Source of the DNA: Bacteroidota bacterium
GTDB taxonomy: Bacteria > Bacteroidota > Bacteroidia > Palsa-965
Direction: 5' to 3'
Assembly (NCBI GenBank): GCA_003153435.1
Contig: PLYR01000118.1
Coordinates: 1 to 42,746 of the forward strand
Length of the DNA: 42,746 nucleotides
Part shown: in pieces, positions 34,055 to 42,746 of the stretch
Layout: each line of letters starts with the position of its first letter
Numbering within the stretch: position 1 is the first letter of the stretch
The notes under the pieces: model-generated
Database searches by the model: none
What the model saw: the letters and a program-made list of their open reading frames with translations, nothing else
Told to the model about the DNA's origin: nothing
Made by a program: the position numbers and the translations under genes

Positions 34055-34207
34055 AGGAAAACATATTGATTTTATAAGATTACCCTCTTTTTACCCCATA
34101 ATATTAGGAATTTCAAAGAGAATGATGTATAATTATAATCAGTTTAAAGGGGAGACCCAATAACACTACAGCATAACACCTCATTTTAAGATCAAAACAA
34201 TTCAAGA

Positions 34208-35209
34208 ATGAAGAAATCATCCTTTTTTCTGACTATTGCTTTCTGCCTGCAATATTTTGCACACGCACAGCAAGTTGCGTCCTCCGCTCTTAAAGCCGGA
34301 TACTCTGTTACCGAACTCACCAAGACAGCATGGAACACTCCCGATGGTTTCCCATATCAACAAGTTGCAGGAGCTAACCTTGGGGTGACATCTTTTGAGA
34401 TCATCGATAACAATCGCATTGCCTTCTTATCTGATGCAAGCAATGAAATTCTGGTCATTTATAAATCAACCGGAAAAACCAACGTAAAATTTTCAGTTCC
34501 TCAGGCTCCCCGGGATTTTGTGTATGATCAGGGATTATTTTATGTGCTTGGAGATGGAATGGTTTCGATCTACGACCTAACCGGCAAAGCTGTAAGTTCC
34601 ACTACTCTTCCGGAGTCCCTGGTAGGAGTTGGAAGAATTACCCGATATAATAATGCGACCTATCTGCTGCTTCCCTCTGGAAATAGTGTTCTGCTGGGGG
34701 CTTCAGCCCTTCAGGGTTTTAAAGGCTGGATGACCGGGTCCGGAAATTTTATTTACACCGCCATCCTGAATTCTAATTCCTACGCTGTTCAGGTAACTAA
34801 TGCCGATGGAAAAGTCTTTAACGCAAATTTCAATAGCGACAAAAAAGTTGCCGGAGTATACGTTGTTGGATCTACCATCGACCGGATCATGCTGGATGTC
34901 CAGACTTATGTGACTGAAAGTCCAATCAGCGTTGAACGCCATCTCATCACGATTTCCCTTAGCCCCGTAGGCATCGGTGCGGTGGTGAGTGATAAAAAGA
35001 TTCCTGACTTATATTATGTACTATCTGATAAGGAATTATCCGTTTTGCCAAATGGGGCGGTATTGAATATGGTGAGTGCTCCGGACGGGGTCCATCTCTT
35101 TACACTCACGGAAACTGAAATGACAAAAACAAATGATTATCCGAGTGCAATTCTGGCCACTAAATATCATTTTAATGACCACCTGATCCAATTGAATGAA
35201 TCTAAATAA
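34208..35209 (+). CDS. Secreted protein of unknown function, propeller-like
   Basis: 333 residues. A clean signal peptide (MKKSSFFLTIAFCLQYFAHAQ) is followed by a beta-rich chain with blade-like repeats: NNRIAFLSDASNEILVIYKSTG, DQGLFYVLGDGMVSIYDLTGK and RYNNATYLLLPSGNSVLL. The spacing suggests a beta-propeller of the YVTN/NHL kind, though no diagnostic motif is kept. No sorting domain or lipobox is present, so it should be periplasmic or secreted by another route. It ends 26 nt before the NlpC/P60-like T9SS cargo, so the two are likely cotranscribed. It could be a partner, inhibitor or chaperone of that enzyme (inference). Confidence 0.75.
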   Translation: MKKSSFFLTIAFCLQYFAHAQQVASSALKAGYSVTELTKTAWNTPDGFPYQQVAGANLGVTSFEIIDNNRIAFLSDASNEILVIYKSTGKTNVKFSVPQAPRDFVYDQGLFYVLGDGMVSIYDLTGKAVSSTTLPESLVGVGRITRYNNATYLLLPSGNSVLLGASALQGFKGWMTGSGNFIYTAILNSNSYAVQVTNADGKVFNANFNSDKKVAGVYVVGSTIDRIMLDVQTYVTESPISVERHLITISLSPVGIGAVVSDKKIPDLYYVLSDKELSVLPNGAVLNMVSAPDGVHLFTLTETEMTKTNDYPSAILATKYHFNDHLIQLNESK

Positions 35210-35235
35210 ATTTTGAACACTTAATCATTGTATTC

Positions 35236-36750
35236 ATGAAACTCATTTCAAACCGCCTGGTTCTTTTCTGTAGTCTTCTGTTGGCTTTCACAGCCTCCCT
35301 CTCTGCACAGACTATCACCCGGACTCAGATACATAACAATGCCCGGCCATTTACTACTTACCATTTTACCGCCTCCTCCTCTAATATTCAACCTGCAACA
35401 AGTTGTCCATCAGCAGGAGGAAATGTGACCACCCCTTCCTGGGTAACCGTAGGGAGCAGCAACGTAGGTATGGCTTATTGCTGGGGTGGTTTTTCATCTC
35501 TTACCTCCTTTACTTCAGGACTTTCAAACGGCAAATCAGCCGGAGATAATGACTGTTCAACAAACGGTGATTGCTGCGAAACATGTGCTCTTGGAGTAGA
35601 TTGCTCCGGCTTTGTTTCTCATGCCTGGGGACTTACCACCAAATACAGCACGACTACCATACCCAACATTTCAACTGCTTACAATAGTGCGTCGCAGGTT
35701 AAACAGGGAGATTGCTTTAACCTGTCGGGATCGCATGTGAGGCTTGTAGATACCAATTATGTAAACGGAAGCTTCCTGCTTATGGAATCGTCCGCGGTCG
35801 ACTGGAAAGTTTCCTACCGTACCTATTCTGCTTCCCAACTTACTTCTTATACACCCCGCTGGTATGTGCATGTAGATACTTCTGGAAACACTCCCATCTG
35901 TAACCGGTATTATGCTACCCTGCCTTACTCGAATTCTTTCGAACCAGCATGGGAAACGGATTCTTGCAATAGCGGACCACAACGGTCGCCTGATAAATAC
36001 TGGAAAGGATATACCGGGGGCACCTCTCCCGATGGAGATGATAACTGGCACCGCGACGATTATACAGGAGGTGAATGGACTTCTCCAACGAGTGGTCAAT
36101 ACACCCCTGCGGCTTCGAATGGCAGTTATAGTGCCCGTTTTCATAACGCACCACCTCCTGCTGGTTCGATCGGTGCACTTGACCTCTACCTGGATCTTTC
36201 AGGGGCAGGTTCCAAGACGATCAAGTTCGATTATATCCACAATGAAGCATCACCTGCTCCGTTCGCGTTCAATGTTGAGCTATCTACCGATGGAGGTATA
36301 AACTTCTCGAATGCTCTTTTGACTATAACGTCGGCTCAGGTTTCTACCTGGACCACACAAACGGTAAACACCACAGCAACGTCGTCCACCTGTGTGCTGA
36401 GGTTTGTTGTTTCTGACAAAGGAAATCAGGATGTAGGAATAGACAATTTGAGTGTGACACCAACAGTGGTGACCGGCATTAATTCCCCGGATGCCCCGGA
36501 TCTCTTTTCACTCTACCCGAATCCAACAGACGGCACGATACTCAATGGAACCTTACCAGAAACCGGGTGTCCGACGATGGACATTCACATTTATAGCATA
36601 CTTGGCAGTGAAGTAACTTCCAGTCAGGTAAATATAAGCGGGAATAGTTTCTTCCTTCATTTCACGAATGGGGAACTTGCTTCCGGAGTATACCTATTTG
36701 TAGGAACCTCCGGCAATAAAAAATTCATTAAGAAGATTGTTGTCAACTAG
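35236..36750 (+). CDS. T9SS-exported NlpC/P60-like cysteine hydrolase
   Basis: 504 residues. The signal peptide ends in LSAQ. Residues ~75-215 look like an NlpC/P60-type papain-like fold: AYCWGG, the nucleophile Cys123 in GVDCSGFVSHAWG, His167 in SGSHVRLVD, and a polar third position in FLLMESSA. The region around 105-123 has extra cysteines (DCSTNGDCCETCALGVDC), probably disulfides. Residues ~235-410 are a jelly-roll-like domain (DLYLDLSGAGSKTIKFDYIHN, FNVELSTDGGINF) of the MAM/carbohydrate-binding kind. Residues ~423-504 are a T9SS type-A sorting domain (FSLYPNPTDGT, IYSILGSEV, SGVYLFV, KKIVVN). It probably cleaves peptide or amide bonds outside the cell, perhaps peptidoglycan of other bacteria; the substrate is not proven. 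Confidence 0.83.
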   Translation: MKLISNRLVLFCSLLLAFTASLSAQTITRTQIHNNARPFTTYHFTASSSNIQPATSCPSAGGNVTTPSWVTVGSSNVGMAYCWGGFSSLTSFTSGLSNGKSAGDNDCSTNGDCCETCALGVDCSGFVSHAWGLTTKYSTTTIPNISTAYNSASQVKQGDCFNLSGSHVRLVDTNYVNGSFLLMESSAVDWKVSYRTYSASQLTSYTPRWYVHVDTSGNTPICNRYYATLPYSNSFEPAWETDSCNSGPQRSPDKYWKGYTGGTSPDGDDNWHRDDYTGGEWTSPTSGQYTPAASNGSYSARFHNAPPPAGSIGALDLYLDLSGAGSKTIKFDYIHNEASPAPFAFNVELSTDGGINFSNALLTITSAQVSTWTTQTVNTTATSSTCVLRFVVSDKGNQDVGIDNLSVTPTVVTGINSPDAPDLFSLYPNPTDGTILNGTLPETGCPTMDIHIYSILGSEVTSSQVNISGNSFFLHFTNGELASGVYLFVGTSGNKKFIKKIVVN

Positions 36751-37041
36751 GTTGAGTAATTGCTCTCCTTCTTTTTTGTACCCTTCCTTCATTTTATTGC
36801 AACAGTCAATATATTTTATTGCAAATTTCACTGATTCAGATGAAATTTAACCTTGACCTGACTCGGGTCATTCTATAAATCTGTATTTTACGGATACGAC
36901 TACAACTTGCGAGCTTAAGGAAGAGCGGACCGGCGGGGGATAACTTACATGTTATGTTTATCTAATCCTGAAACCCAAACTACTTCTGTTCGTAAGATAG
37001 GTAAATCTCCAGTTAACACCCTGTGAATGAATTGAAATTAC
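36751..37041. other. 291-bp intergenic region upstream of the giant adhesin
   Basis: No gene is visible. It holds a 12-bp direct repeat (ATTTTATTGCAA at 36791-36802 and 36813-36824), an inverted repeat TGACC-N7-GGTCA (36854-36870), and a TATGTTTA -7-like element at 36953-36960 without a clear -33 box. It probably contains the promoter and control sites of the SprB-like gene. Confidence 0.5.
36791..36824. repeat. 12-bp direct repeat with 22-bp period
   Basis: Two identical copies of ATTTTATTGCAA start 22 bp apart, about two helical turns, so a protein could contact both on one face of the DNA. They lie ~220-250 bp before the start of the SprB-like gene and ~40-75 bp after the preceding stop. 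Confidence 0.45.
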
Positions 37042-40000
37042 ATGAAACGAATCATACAAAGCTGGTATATTTCGGTGGGTCGGGGATTCCTGGTTTTCAT
37101 ATTGCTGTTTGCTTCAGTCCAGTCTAAGGCTCAGGTAGTGATCAATGAGTTGGGCATCGCGCCAACCTGTTTAAACTGTAATGATGGTCAGGGGGGTGAA
37201 TTTATTGAGCTCTTTAACGCGGGTCCTTGTCCGGTTGATTTGAGTTGCGACGTAATTGTCTTTGCTGGACTCTCCCCAGGTCCTGGCTCAGAAGGTTGGA
37301 CCCTTACTATTCCCTCAGGAACTATTCTAGCCCCTTGCTCTTATTATTTAATTGGAGGAGGCGGAACCGCTTCTGCCGGAGGAGGATGGACCACACTGCC
37401 TGCAGGAGGGGCTTCCTGGAACAACCCGGGTGCAGCAACCGTTAATCTTCAAGTTAATTCTTGCAGTACGAGTGGATTAAATACAATAATCCCGGGACTA
37501 CTGGATGATGCACAAGGGCAGGTATCGTTATTAAATTCTTCCGGTTCCGTAATCTCTTCTGTTTCTTATAATTCAGGAAACAATGCCGGGTGTTATCCCG
37601 GAGCATCCAATGCACCGGCGGGCTGCACCGCTATTGGTTCATTCACCATCCCTGATTCGCCCAATAATGTAAATGATACCTGGACCCCGACTACGAACAG
37701 TCACGGACTGGCGTTACGTAGTGACGGCACTTACATTGCCATTGCCACTGGAGGAACACCCGGAGCAGCCAATACACCGGATGTAGCCCAAACGGCCTGC
37801 ACCAATTCTTCCATCACTGCGGAATCAACCACTCGCACGGTAGCCAGTTGCGGATTGAATAATGGAAGTGTTACGTTTGGCACCCCAACCGGAGGAACCG
37901 CGCCCTATCTGTACAATTTCAACGGAGGAGGTTTTTCTGCCACAACGTTTTATTCAGGACTTGCCCCAGGACCTTATTCACTGATTGTGCAAGATGCAAA
38001 TGGATGCACTTTTTCAAGGACTGTCAACATAGGAAATGATCCTGGCCCTTCAGCGTTAGTTTCAACACCGGTGAATGCTAACTGTAGCGGCAGTAATGGA
38101 TCTATAACGCTCGGCGCCGGCACTGGCGGGGTAGGCCCGTTTACCTATAATTTTAATAGTGCAGGAAGTTTTTCTGCTACTACTGTGTACAATGGTCTTG
38201 CGCCGGGAACTTACCCGGTTATTGTTCAGGATGTGAATGGATGTACTTTCCCAACTACAGTTACCATTGGCAATAACCCCGCGCCTACAGCTTTGGCAAC
38301 GACCCCGGTTAATTCCAACTGCGGAGCCAGTAATGGATCTGTGACTATTGGTGCTGTTACTGGAGGCACAGGACCCTTTACCTACAACTTCAACAATCTG
38401 GGTTTTTCAGCAACTACCTCTTTCAATTCATTACTTGCAGGAACCTATCCGGTTGTGGTGCTTGATGCTAATGGTTGTAATTTTCCAACGACGGTAACCG
38501 TAGGGAACAACTCCAGTCCCACTGCAATAGCCACTACTACCGTCAACGCCCATTGCGGAAGCAATAATGGATCTGTGACGATGGGCGCTGTAACCGGGGG
38601 AACCGCACCCTATGTATATAATTTTAACAGCCTTGGGTTTTCGTCAACCACTGTTTATAGCGGTCTGGCTCCGGGCTCTTATCCGCTTACGGTGAAAGGA
38701 TCTTTTGGATGCACCTTTTCAACAACCATTGTTATCAGTAATAATCCCGGCCCAACCGGCCTGGCAGTAACTCCGGCCAATTCAACCTGTGGTAACGCAA
38801 ATGGTTCTGTTACCCTTGGAGCAGTAACCGGTGGGACCGGACCTTTTACCTATAATTTCAATTTTGCCGGGTTTGCATCTACTACCTTCTTTAATGGCTT
38901 GAGTGCAGGAACCTATCCTGTTACGGTACGGGATGCAAATGGTTGTTCTTATTCATTGATCGTAACCATCTCTGATAATCCAGGACCTACTGCGCTTGCT
39001 ACTACTGCCGGAAACACCAGTTGTGGTAACACCAATGGCACCGTTACGATTGGAGCAGTCACAGGAGGAATTGGCCCCTTCACCTATAACTTCAACAATA
39101 CCGGATTTGCTTCCACTACTTTTTTCAGCGGACTTTCCACCGGATCGTATCCAATCATTGTTCAGGATGCCAATGGCTGTACATTTCCTACAACGGTAAC
39201 GATCAACAACAATCCGGGGCCCACCGGCCTGGCCACCACTTCAACACTTTCCAGCTGTGGGGGCTCCAATGGAAGTGTTACGATGGGTGCTGTCACCGGA
39301 GGAACAGGCCCTTTCAGTTACAATTTCAACGGACTGGGATTTTCAGCTGCGACTGTTTATAATGGACTCGGCCAGGGTACTTATCCCGTCATCGTAAAAG
39401 ACGCAAATGGTTGCACGTTCCCTACTACTGCAACAGTGAATAACACAGCAGGCCCAACAGCTCTTTCGACTACCTCTGTCAATTCAACCTGTGGCAACCC
39501 AAACGGGGCCGTAAATATTGGAGCGGTGACCGGCGGAGTGGGGCCTTATGTTTATAATTTCAACAGTGCCGGGTTTTCTGCAAGTACTGTTTACCCCGGG
39601 CTTACACCCGGAATTTATCCTGTGATCGTACAGGATGCCAATAACTGTACTTTCCCGACAACAGTAACAGTCTCAAATACGGCAGGACCCTCTGCCATTG
39701 CTGTAACGCTTACGAATGCAAACTGCGGGTCTAGTGATGGAACCGCTACACTGGGTTCTGTTACCGGAGGAACTGGGCCTTTTACCTATAATTTTAATTC
39801 TTTAGGTTATTCGAGCACGCTCTTTTATGGCTCTTTAGCGGTGAACACTTATCCGCTTCTTGTAAAGGATGCAAATGGATGTGTATATACCACAACTGTT
39901 AGCGTTAGTAACAACGGTGGCCCCACGGCCCTGTCTACTACTCCCGTCAGTGCTACCTGCGGAGCCAGTAATGGATCTGTTACACTCGGAACGGTTACCG

Positions 40001-42746
40001 GAGGAGCGGGTCCTTACTCGTACAACTTCAACAGCCTTGGGTTTTCAGGAACTACGTCATTTAACAGTCTTGCGCAAGGAACCTATTCTGTAATTGTGAA
40101 AGATGCAAATACATGTACCTATACAACAACGATTGTCATTAACAATATTCCTGGTCCAACCGCACAAGCTTCCACACCGGTCTCTGCTACCTGTGGTGGA
40201 GGTAATGGAACTGTAACCATCGGGGCCACAACAGGTGGAACAAGTCCGTATACATTTAACTTCAATGGCCTCGGATATTCAGCAACCACAGTATTCAACG
40301 GACTTACTCCCGGTTCTTATCCTTTGATCACCAAAGATGCAAATGCATGTACTTTTGCAAGCTCTGTAGTGGTCGGGAATATTCCAGGTGCGACTGCTAT
40401 TTCCACATCCGATGTAAATGCAAATTGCGGAGGGAATAGTGGCTCTGTAACACTAGGAGCCGTCACCGGAGGCACAGCGCCTTATACCTATAACTTTAAC
40501 GGATCAGGGTTCTCTGCTACTACGGTATTTAGCGGCCTTGCTCCAGGTCCTTATTCAATTGTTGTACAAGATGCTAATGGTTGTATTTATAATACATCCA
40601 CCACGGTAGGTAATAACGCAGGGCCTACTGCTTTAGCCATGACCCCGGTCAGCGCCCACTGCACCGGGCCCAACGGGAAAGTTACTTTAGGGGCAGTCAC
40701 CGGAGGAACCGGGCCTTTTACCTATAATTTTAACAGCCTTGGTTTTTCAGCAAGTACCGTATACAACGGGTTAACTCCAGGAACCTATCCTGTGATTATT
40801 CAGGATGCCAATGGTTGTACTTATTCTACCACTGCCACAGTAGGTGATAATCCAGGCCCAACGGCATTGGCTACCACACCTGTCAATTCTAACTGTGGAG
40901 GAAATAACGGAAGTGTAACCATCGGCGCTCCAACGGGAGGAACAGGACCTTTCACTTATAATTTCAACGGCTCAGGGTTTTCAGCCACGCTCCTTTACAA
41001 CAATCTCATTGCAGGAACATATCCTATCGTAGTAAAAGATGCGAATGGATGTCTTTTCCCCACGAACACTACCGTTGGAGATAATCCCGGTCCAACAGCA
41101 GTAGCCTCTACACCGTCTGACGCTAACTGCGGAGTGAGTAATGGTTCTGCTACTATCGGGGCTATAACAGGAGGCACCGGTCCGTTTACAATTAATTTCA
41201 ACGGCTCAGGCTATTCCGGCACCGTGACCTATAATGGTTTAGCAGCAGGGCTCTATGCGTTTACCATAAAAGATGCGAACGGATGTTTGCTTCCTTCGAC
41301 CGTTAACATCGCTAATATAGGCGGACCCACTGCACAGGCTACCACCCCTACCTCTGCTACCTGCAGCGCAGCGAATGGAAATTTAACCATAGGAGCAACC
41401 ACTGCCGGGACCGGGCCTTATCTATACGATTTCAACAATTTAGGATATTCTGCTACAACCAGTTTCAGTAACCTTTCCCCCGGCACTTATACTGTAATTG
41501 TTCAGGATGCGAATGGCTGCATTCTTGCCAATGCTGTTGTAGTCCCGGATCAGCCTGGTCCTACTGCAATTGCAATTACTCCGGTAAATGCGCATTGCGG
41601 ATTAAATAACGGAAGTCTTACGCTCGGTGCCGTGACCAGCGGAACAGCTCCATTCCAATATAATTTTAATGGACTTGGATTCTCAGCCACCACCTCATTC
41701 ACCAATCTGAGTCCGGGTTCCTATCCGCTTATTGTGCAAGATGTAAATGGATGTACTTATACTACTTCAGCCAATGTTGGAAACAATGCCGGTCCTACTG
41801 CAATCGTGAGCACCTCAGTAAATGCTAACTGCAGCGGGAACAACGGAAGTGATACCCTTGGAACCCCGGTGGGGGGTACAGGACCCTTTACTTTTAATTT
41901 CAATAACCTTGGATTTTCAGCTACCGCTATTTACAACGGCCTTAGTCCGGGAAGATATCCGGTGGTAGTCCAAGACGCCAACGGTTGTACTTTCTCAGAT
42001 TCCATAACGGTAGGAAATAATGCAGCCCCTACAGCACTTGCCACGACTCCTGTCAATTCTAATTGTGGAGCCGGCAATGGATCGGTTACACTCGGTTCAC
42101 CTACAGGGGGTGCCGCTCCTTTTACTTTTAATTTTAATAGTCTGGGCTTTTCATCCGTTCTCGTCTATAACGGGTTACTCTCCGGAAGTTACCCTGTTAT
42201 AGTTATGGATGCCAATGGATGTACTTACTCCACATCCATCATCATCGGTGACAATGCAGGTCCTACTGCACTTTCAACCACCTCCACGAATTCTACCTGC
42301 GGAGGAGCTAATGGAACTGTTAACATCGGTTCAGCAACCGGTGGTATCGGGCCGTTCACTTATAACTTCAATAGCCTAGGATTTTCAGCAAGCACTGTAT
42401 ATAATGGACTCTCTGCCGGTATTTACCCTTTAATTATTCAGGATGCGCACGGATGTACTTATACAACTTCAGCAACTGTCAATAACTCTGGCGGCCCCAC
42501 AGCCCTCGCCATCGGCTCAACGCCCGTCTTTTGTGGAGCAGGGAATGGAACGGTAACACTCGGAGCTACCACTGCCGGGACCGGCCCTTACCAATATAAC
42601 TTTAACAATATGGGATACTCCGCGTCAACTACATTTAGCAGTCTCAATCCGGGTGTTTATACAGTTTCCGTGAAAGATGCAAACGGGTGTATCTTCTCCA
42701 CAACCGATACCGTTGCAAACATCAGTGCACCGATCGCATCACTGGC
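37042..42746 (+). CDS. Giant SprB-repeat surface protein with lamin-tail domain, 3' end outside window
   Basis: The frame opens at the ATG at 37042 and stays open to the window end (1,901 codons, incomplete). The signal peptide ends after SKAQ (~residue 31). Residues ~32-245 resemble a lamin-tail (LTD) domain: VVINELGIAP, EFIELFNAG, and the closing GGTPGAAN. From residue ~250 on come SprB-type repeats (PF13573-like): GGTGPFTYNFN, GFSATT, GLxxGTYPVIVQDANGCTF. At least 21 units are present. In Flavobacterium SprB is a T9SS-exported, motile gliding adhesin; a C-terminal sorting domain would be expected beyond the window. Its role is most likely surface adhesion or gliding (inference). Confidence 0.9.
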   Translation, partial: MKRIIQSWYISVGRGFLVFILLFASVQSKAQVVINELGIAPTCLNCNDGQGGEFIELFNAGPCPVDLSCDVIVFAGLSPGPGSEGWTLTIPSGTILAPCSYYLIGGGGTASAGGGWTTLPAGGASWNNPGAATVNLQVNSCSTSGLNTIIPGLLDDAQGQVSLLNSSGSVISSVSYNSGNNAGCYPGASNAPAGCTAIGSFTIPDSPNNVNDTWTPTTNSHGLALRSDGTYIAIATGGTPGAANTPDVAQTACTNSSITAESTTRTVASCGLNNGSVTFGTPTGGTAPYLYNFNGGGFSATTFYSGLAPGPYSLIVQDANGCTFSRTVNIGNDPGPSALVSTPVNANCSGSNGSITLGAGTGGVGPFTYNFNSAGSFSATTVYNGLAPGTYPVIVQDVNGCTFPTTVTIGNNPAPTALATTPVNSNCGASNGSVTIGAVTGGTGPFTYNFNNLGFSATTSFNSLLAGTYPVVVLDANGCNFPTTVTVGNNSSPTAIATTTVNAHCGSNNGSVTMGAVTGGTAPYVYNFNSLGFSSTTVYSGLAPGSYPLTVKGSFGCTFSTTIVISNNPGPTGLAVTPANSTCGNANGSVTLGAVTGGTGPFTYNFNFAGFASTTFFNGLSAGTYPVTVRDANGCSYSLIVTISDNPGPTALATTAGNTSCGNTNGTVTIGAVTGGIGPFTYNFNNTGFASTTFFSGLSTGSYPIIVQDANGCTFPTTVTINNNPGPTGLATTSTLSSCGGSNGSVTMGAVTGGTGPFSYNFNGLGFSAATVYNGLGQGTYPVIVKDANGCTFPTTATVNNTAGPTALSTTSVNSTCGNPNGAVNIGAVTGGVGPYVYNFNSAGFSASTVYPGLTPGIYPVIVQDANNCTFPTTVTVSNTAGPSAIAVTLTNANCGSSDGTATLGSVTGGTGPFTYNFNSLGYSSTLFYGSLAVNTYPLLVKDANGCVYTTTVSVSNNGGPTALSTTPVSATCGASNGSVTLGTVTGGAGPYSYNFNSLGFSGTTSFNSLAQGTYSVIVKDANTCTYTTTIVINNIPGPTAQASTPVSATCGGGNGTVTIGATTGGTSPYTFNFNGLGYSATTVFNGLTPGSYPLITKDANACTFASSVVVGNIPGATAISTSDVNANCGGNSGSVTLGAVTGGTAPYTYNFNGSGFSATTVFSGLAPGPYSIVVQDANGCIYNTSTTVGNNAGPTALAMTPVSAHCTGPNGKVTLGAVTGGTGPFTYNFNSLGFSASTVYNGLTPGTYPVIIQDANGCTYSTTATVGDNPGPTALATTPVNSNCGGNNGSVTIGAPTGGTGPFTYNFNGSGFSATLLYNNLIAGTYPIVVKDANGCLFPTNTTVGDNPGPTAVASTPSDANCGVSNGSATIGAITGGTGPFTINFNGSGYSGTVTYNGLAAGLYAFTIKDANGCLLPSTVNIANIGGPTAQATTPTSATCSAANGNLTIGATTAGTGPYLYDFNNLGYSATTSFSNLSPGTYTVIVQDANGCILANAVVVPDQPGPTAIAITPVNAHCGLNNGSLTLGAVTSGTAPFQYNFNGLGFSATTSFTNLSPGSYPLIVQDVNGCTYTTSANVGNNAGPTAIVSTSVNANCSGNNGSDTLGTPVGGTGPFTFNFNNLGFSATAIYNGLSPGRYPVVVQDANGCTFSDSITVGNNAAPTALATTPVNSNCGAGNGSVTLGSPTGGAAPFTFNFNSLGFSSVLVYNGLLSGSYPVIVMDANGCTYSTSIIIGDNAGPTALSTTSTNSTCGGANGTVNIGSATGGIGPFTYNFNSLGFSASTVYNGLSAGIYPLIIQDAHGCTYTTSATVNNSGGPTALAIGSTPVFCGAGNGTVTLGATTAGTGPYQYNFNNMGYSASTTFSSLNPGVYTVSVKDANGCIFSTTDTVANISAPIASL
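37849..42746 (+). repeat. Tandem 234-bp coding repeats (78 codons), at least 21 copies
   Basis: The first conserved Cys codon of each unit lies at 37849, 38083, 38320, 38554, 38788, 39022, 39256, 39490, 39724, 39958, 40192, 40426, 40660, 40894, 41128, 41362, 41596, 41830, 42064, 42298 and 42532. Steps are 234, 237 and then 234 eighteen times. In the five units measured base by base (1, 3, 4, 5 and 20) the second Cys codon (in DANGC) is 156 nt after the first; it is 159 nt in unit 2, whose single extra codon sits between the pair. The DNA differs widely at third positions while the protein pattern is kept, so these are old copies under selection rather than a fresh expansion. Confidence 0.95.

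Noticed and set aside
37245-42202. Several 60-74 codon frames inside the repeat region (for example 37245-37445, 38996-39199, 39869-40093, 42020-42202)
   Set aside because: They are out-of-frame shadows of the single long SprB-like reading frame starting at 37042.
37849-42746. Regular 234-bp repeats considered as CRISPR or satellite DNA
   Set aside because: The unit is far too long for CRISPR, has no constant repeat/unique spacer structure, and keeps one reading frame with conserved residues throughout.

Overview
The window reads as chromosomal DNA of a Bacteroidota (Bacteroidia-type) bacterium. Supporting signs are two proteins ending in type IX secretion (T9SS) type-A sorting domains, a giant SprB-repeat surface protein of the gliding-adhesin type, a TamB gene followed by a TamL-like Omp85 lipoprotein, a PorE-like CRD/TPR/PD40 protein, start codons without Shine-Dalgarno sequences, and TAnnTTTG-like -7 promoter elements. 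No tRNA, rRNA, CRISPR array, prophage or insertion sequence was recognised. Most genes are core or envelope genes; the accessory-looking material is at the two ends.

Layout. 1-2525 (minus): a two-gene unit of a secreted coiled-coil protein and a propeller sensor protein cut off by the window edge. 2683-4412 (plus): marC-like, rnhA and aat. 4451-7096 (minus): a lipoprotein M1 aminopeptidase. 7279-10570 (plus): a biotin carrier protein, a Tat-type superoxide dismutase, lpxD and a PlsC-type acyltransferase. 10567-11451 (minus): an alpha/beta hydrolase. 11530-18826 (plus): an internally duplicated PorE-like protein, a strong terminator, a beta-barrel protein with TSP3 and EF-hand calcium motifs, and a T9SS propeller cargo.

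19039-28164 (plus) is a close-packed run: a glycine-zipper stress protein, a small secreted protein, TamB, TamL and a YihY/BrkB membrane protein. It converges on a minus-strand run (31916-28530) encoding an AI-2E-type transporter and an MCE lipid-transport cassette (MlaE, MlaF, MlaD). A POTRA-less Omp85-like barrel (32167-33399) follows. Two families known or proposed to move lipids or assemble proteins between the membranes are therefore side by side. A GNAT acetyltransferase follows, then a secreted pair (34208-36750) made of an unknown secreted protein and a T9SS-exported NlpC/P60-like enzyme.

From 37042 to the window end runs one open frame of more than 1,900 codons: signal peptide, lamin-tail-like domain, then at least 21 SprB-type repeats. 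From repeat 3 to repeat 21 the spacing is exactly 234 bp (78 codons) without any indel, and each repeat has two fixed cysteines. This is the most striking structure in the window. I did not find a clearly new multi-gene defence or mobile system. The best candidates for something undescribed are the repeat adhesin, the duplicated PorE-like protein, the Ca-binding barrel, and the secreted NlpC/P60 pair.
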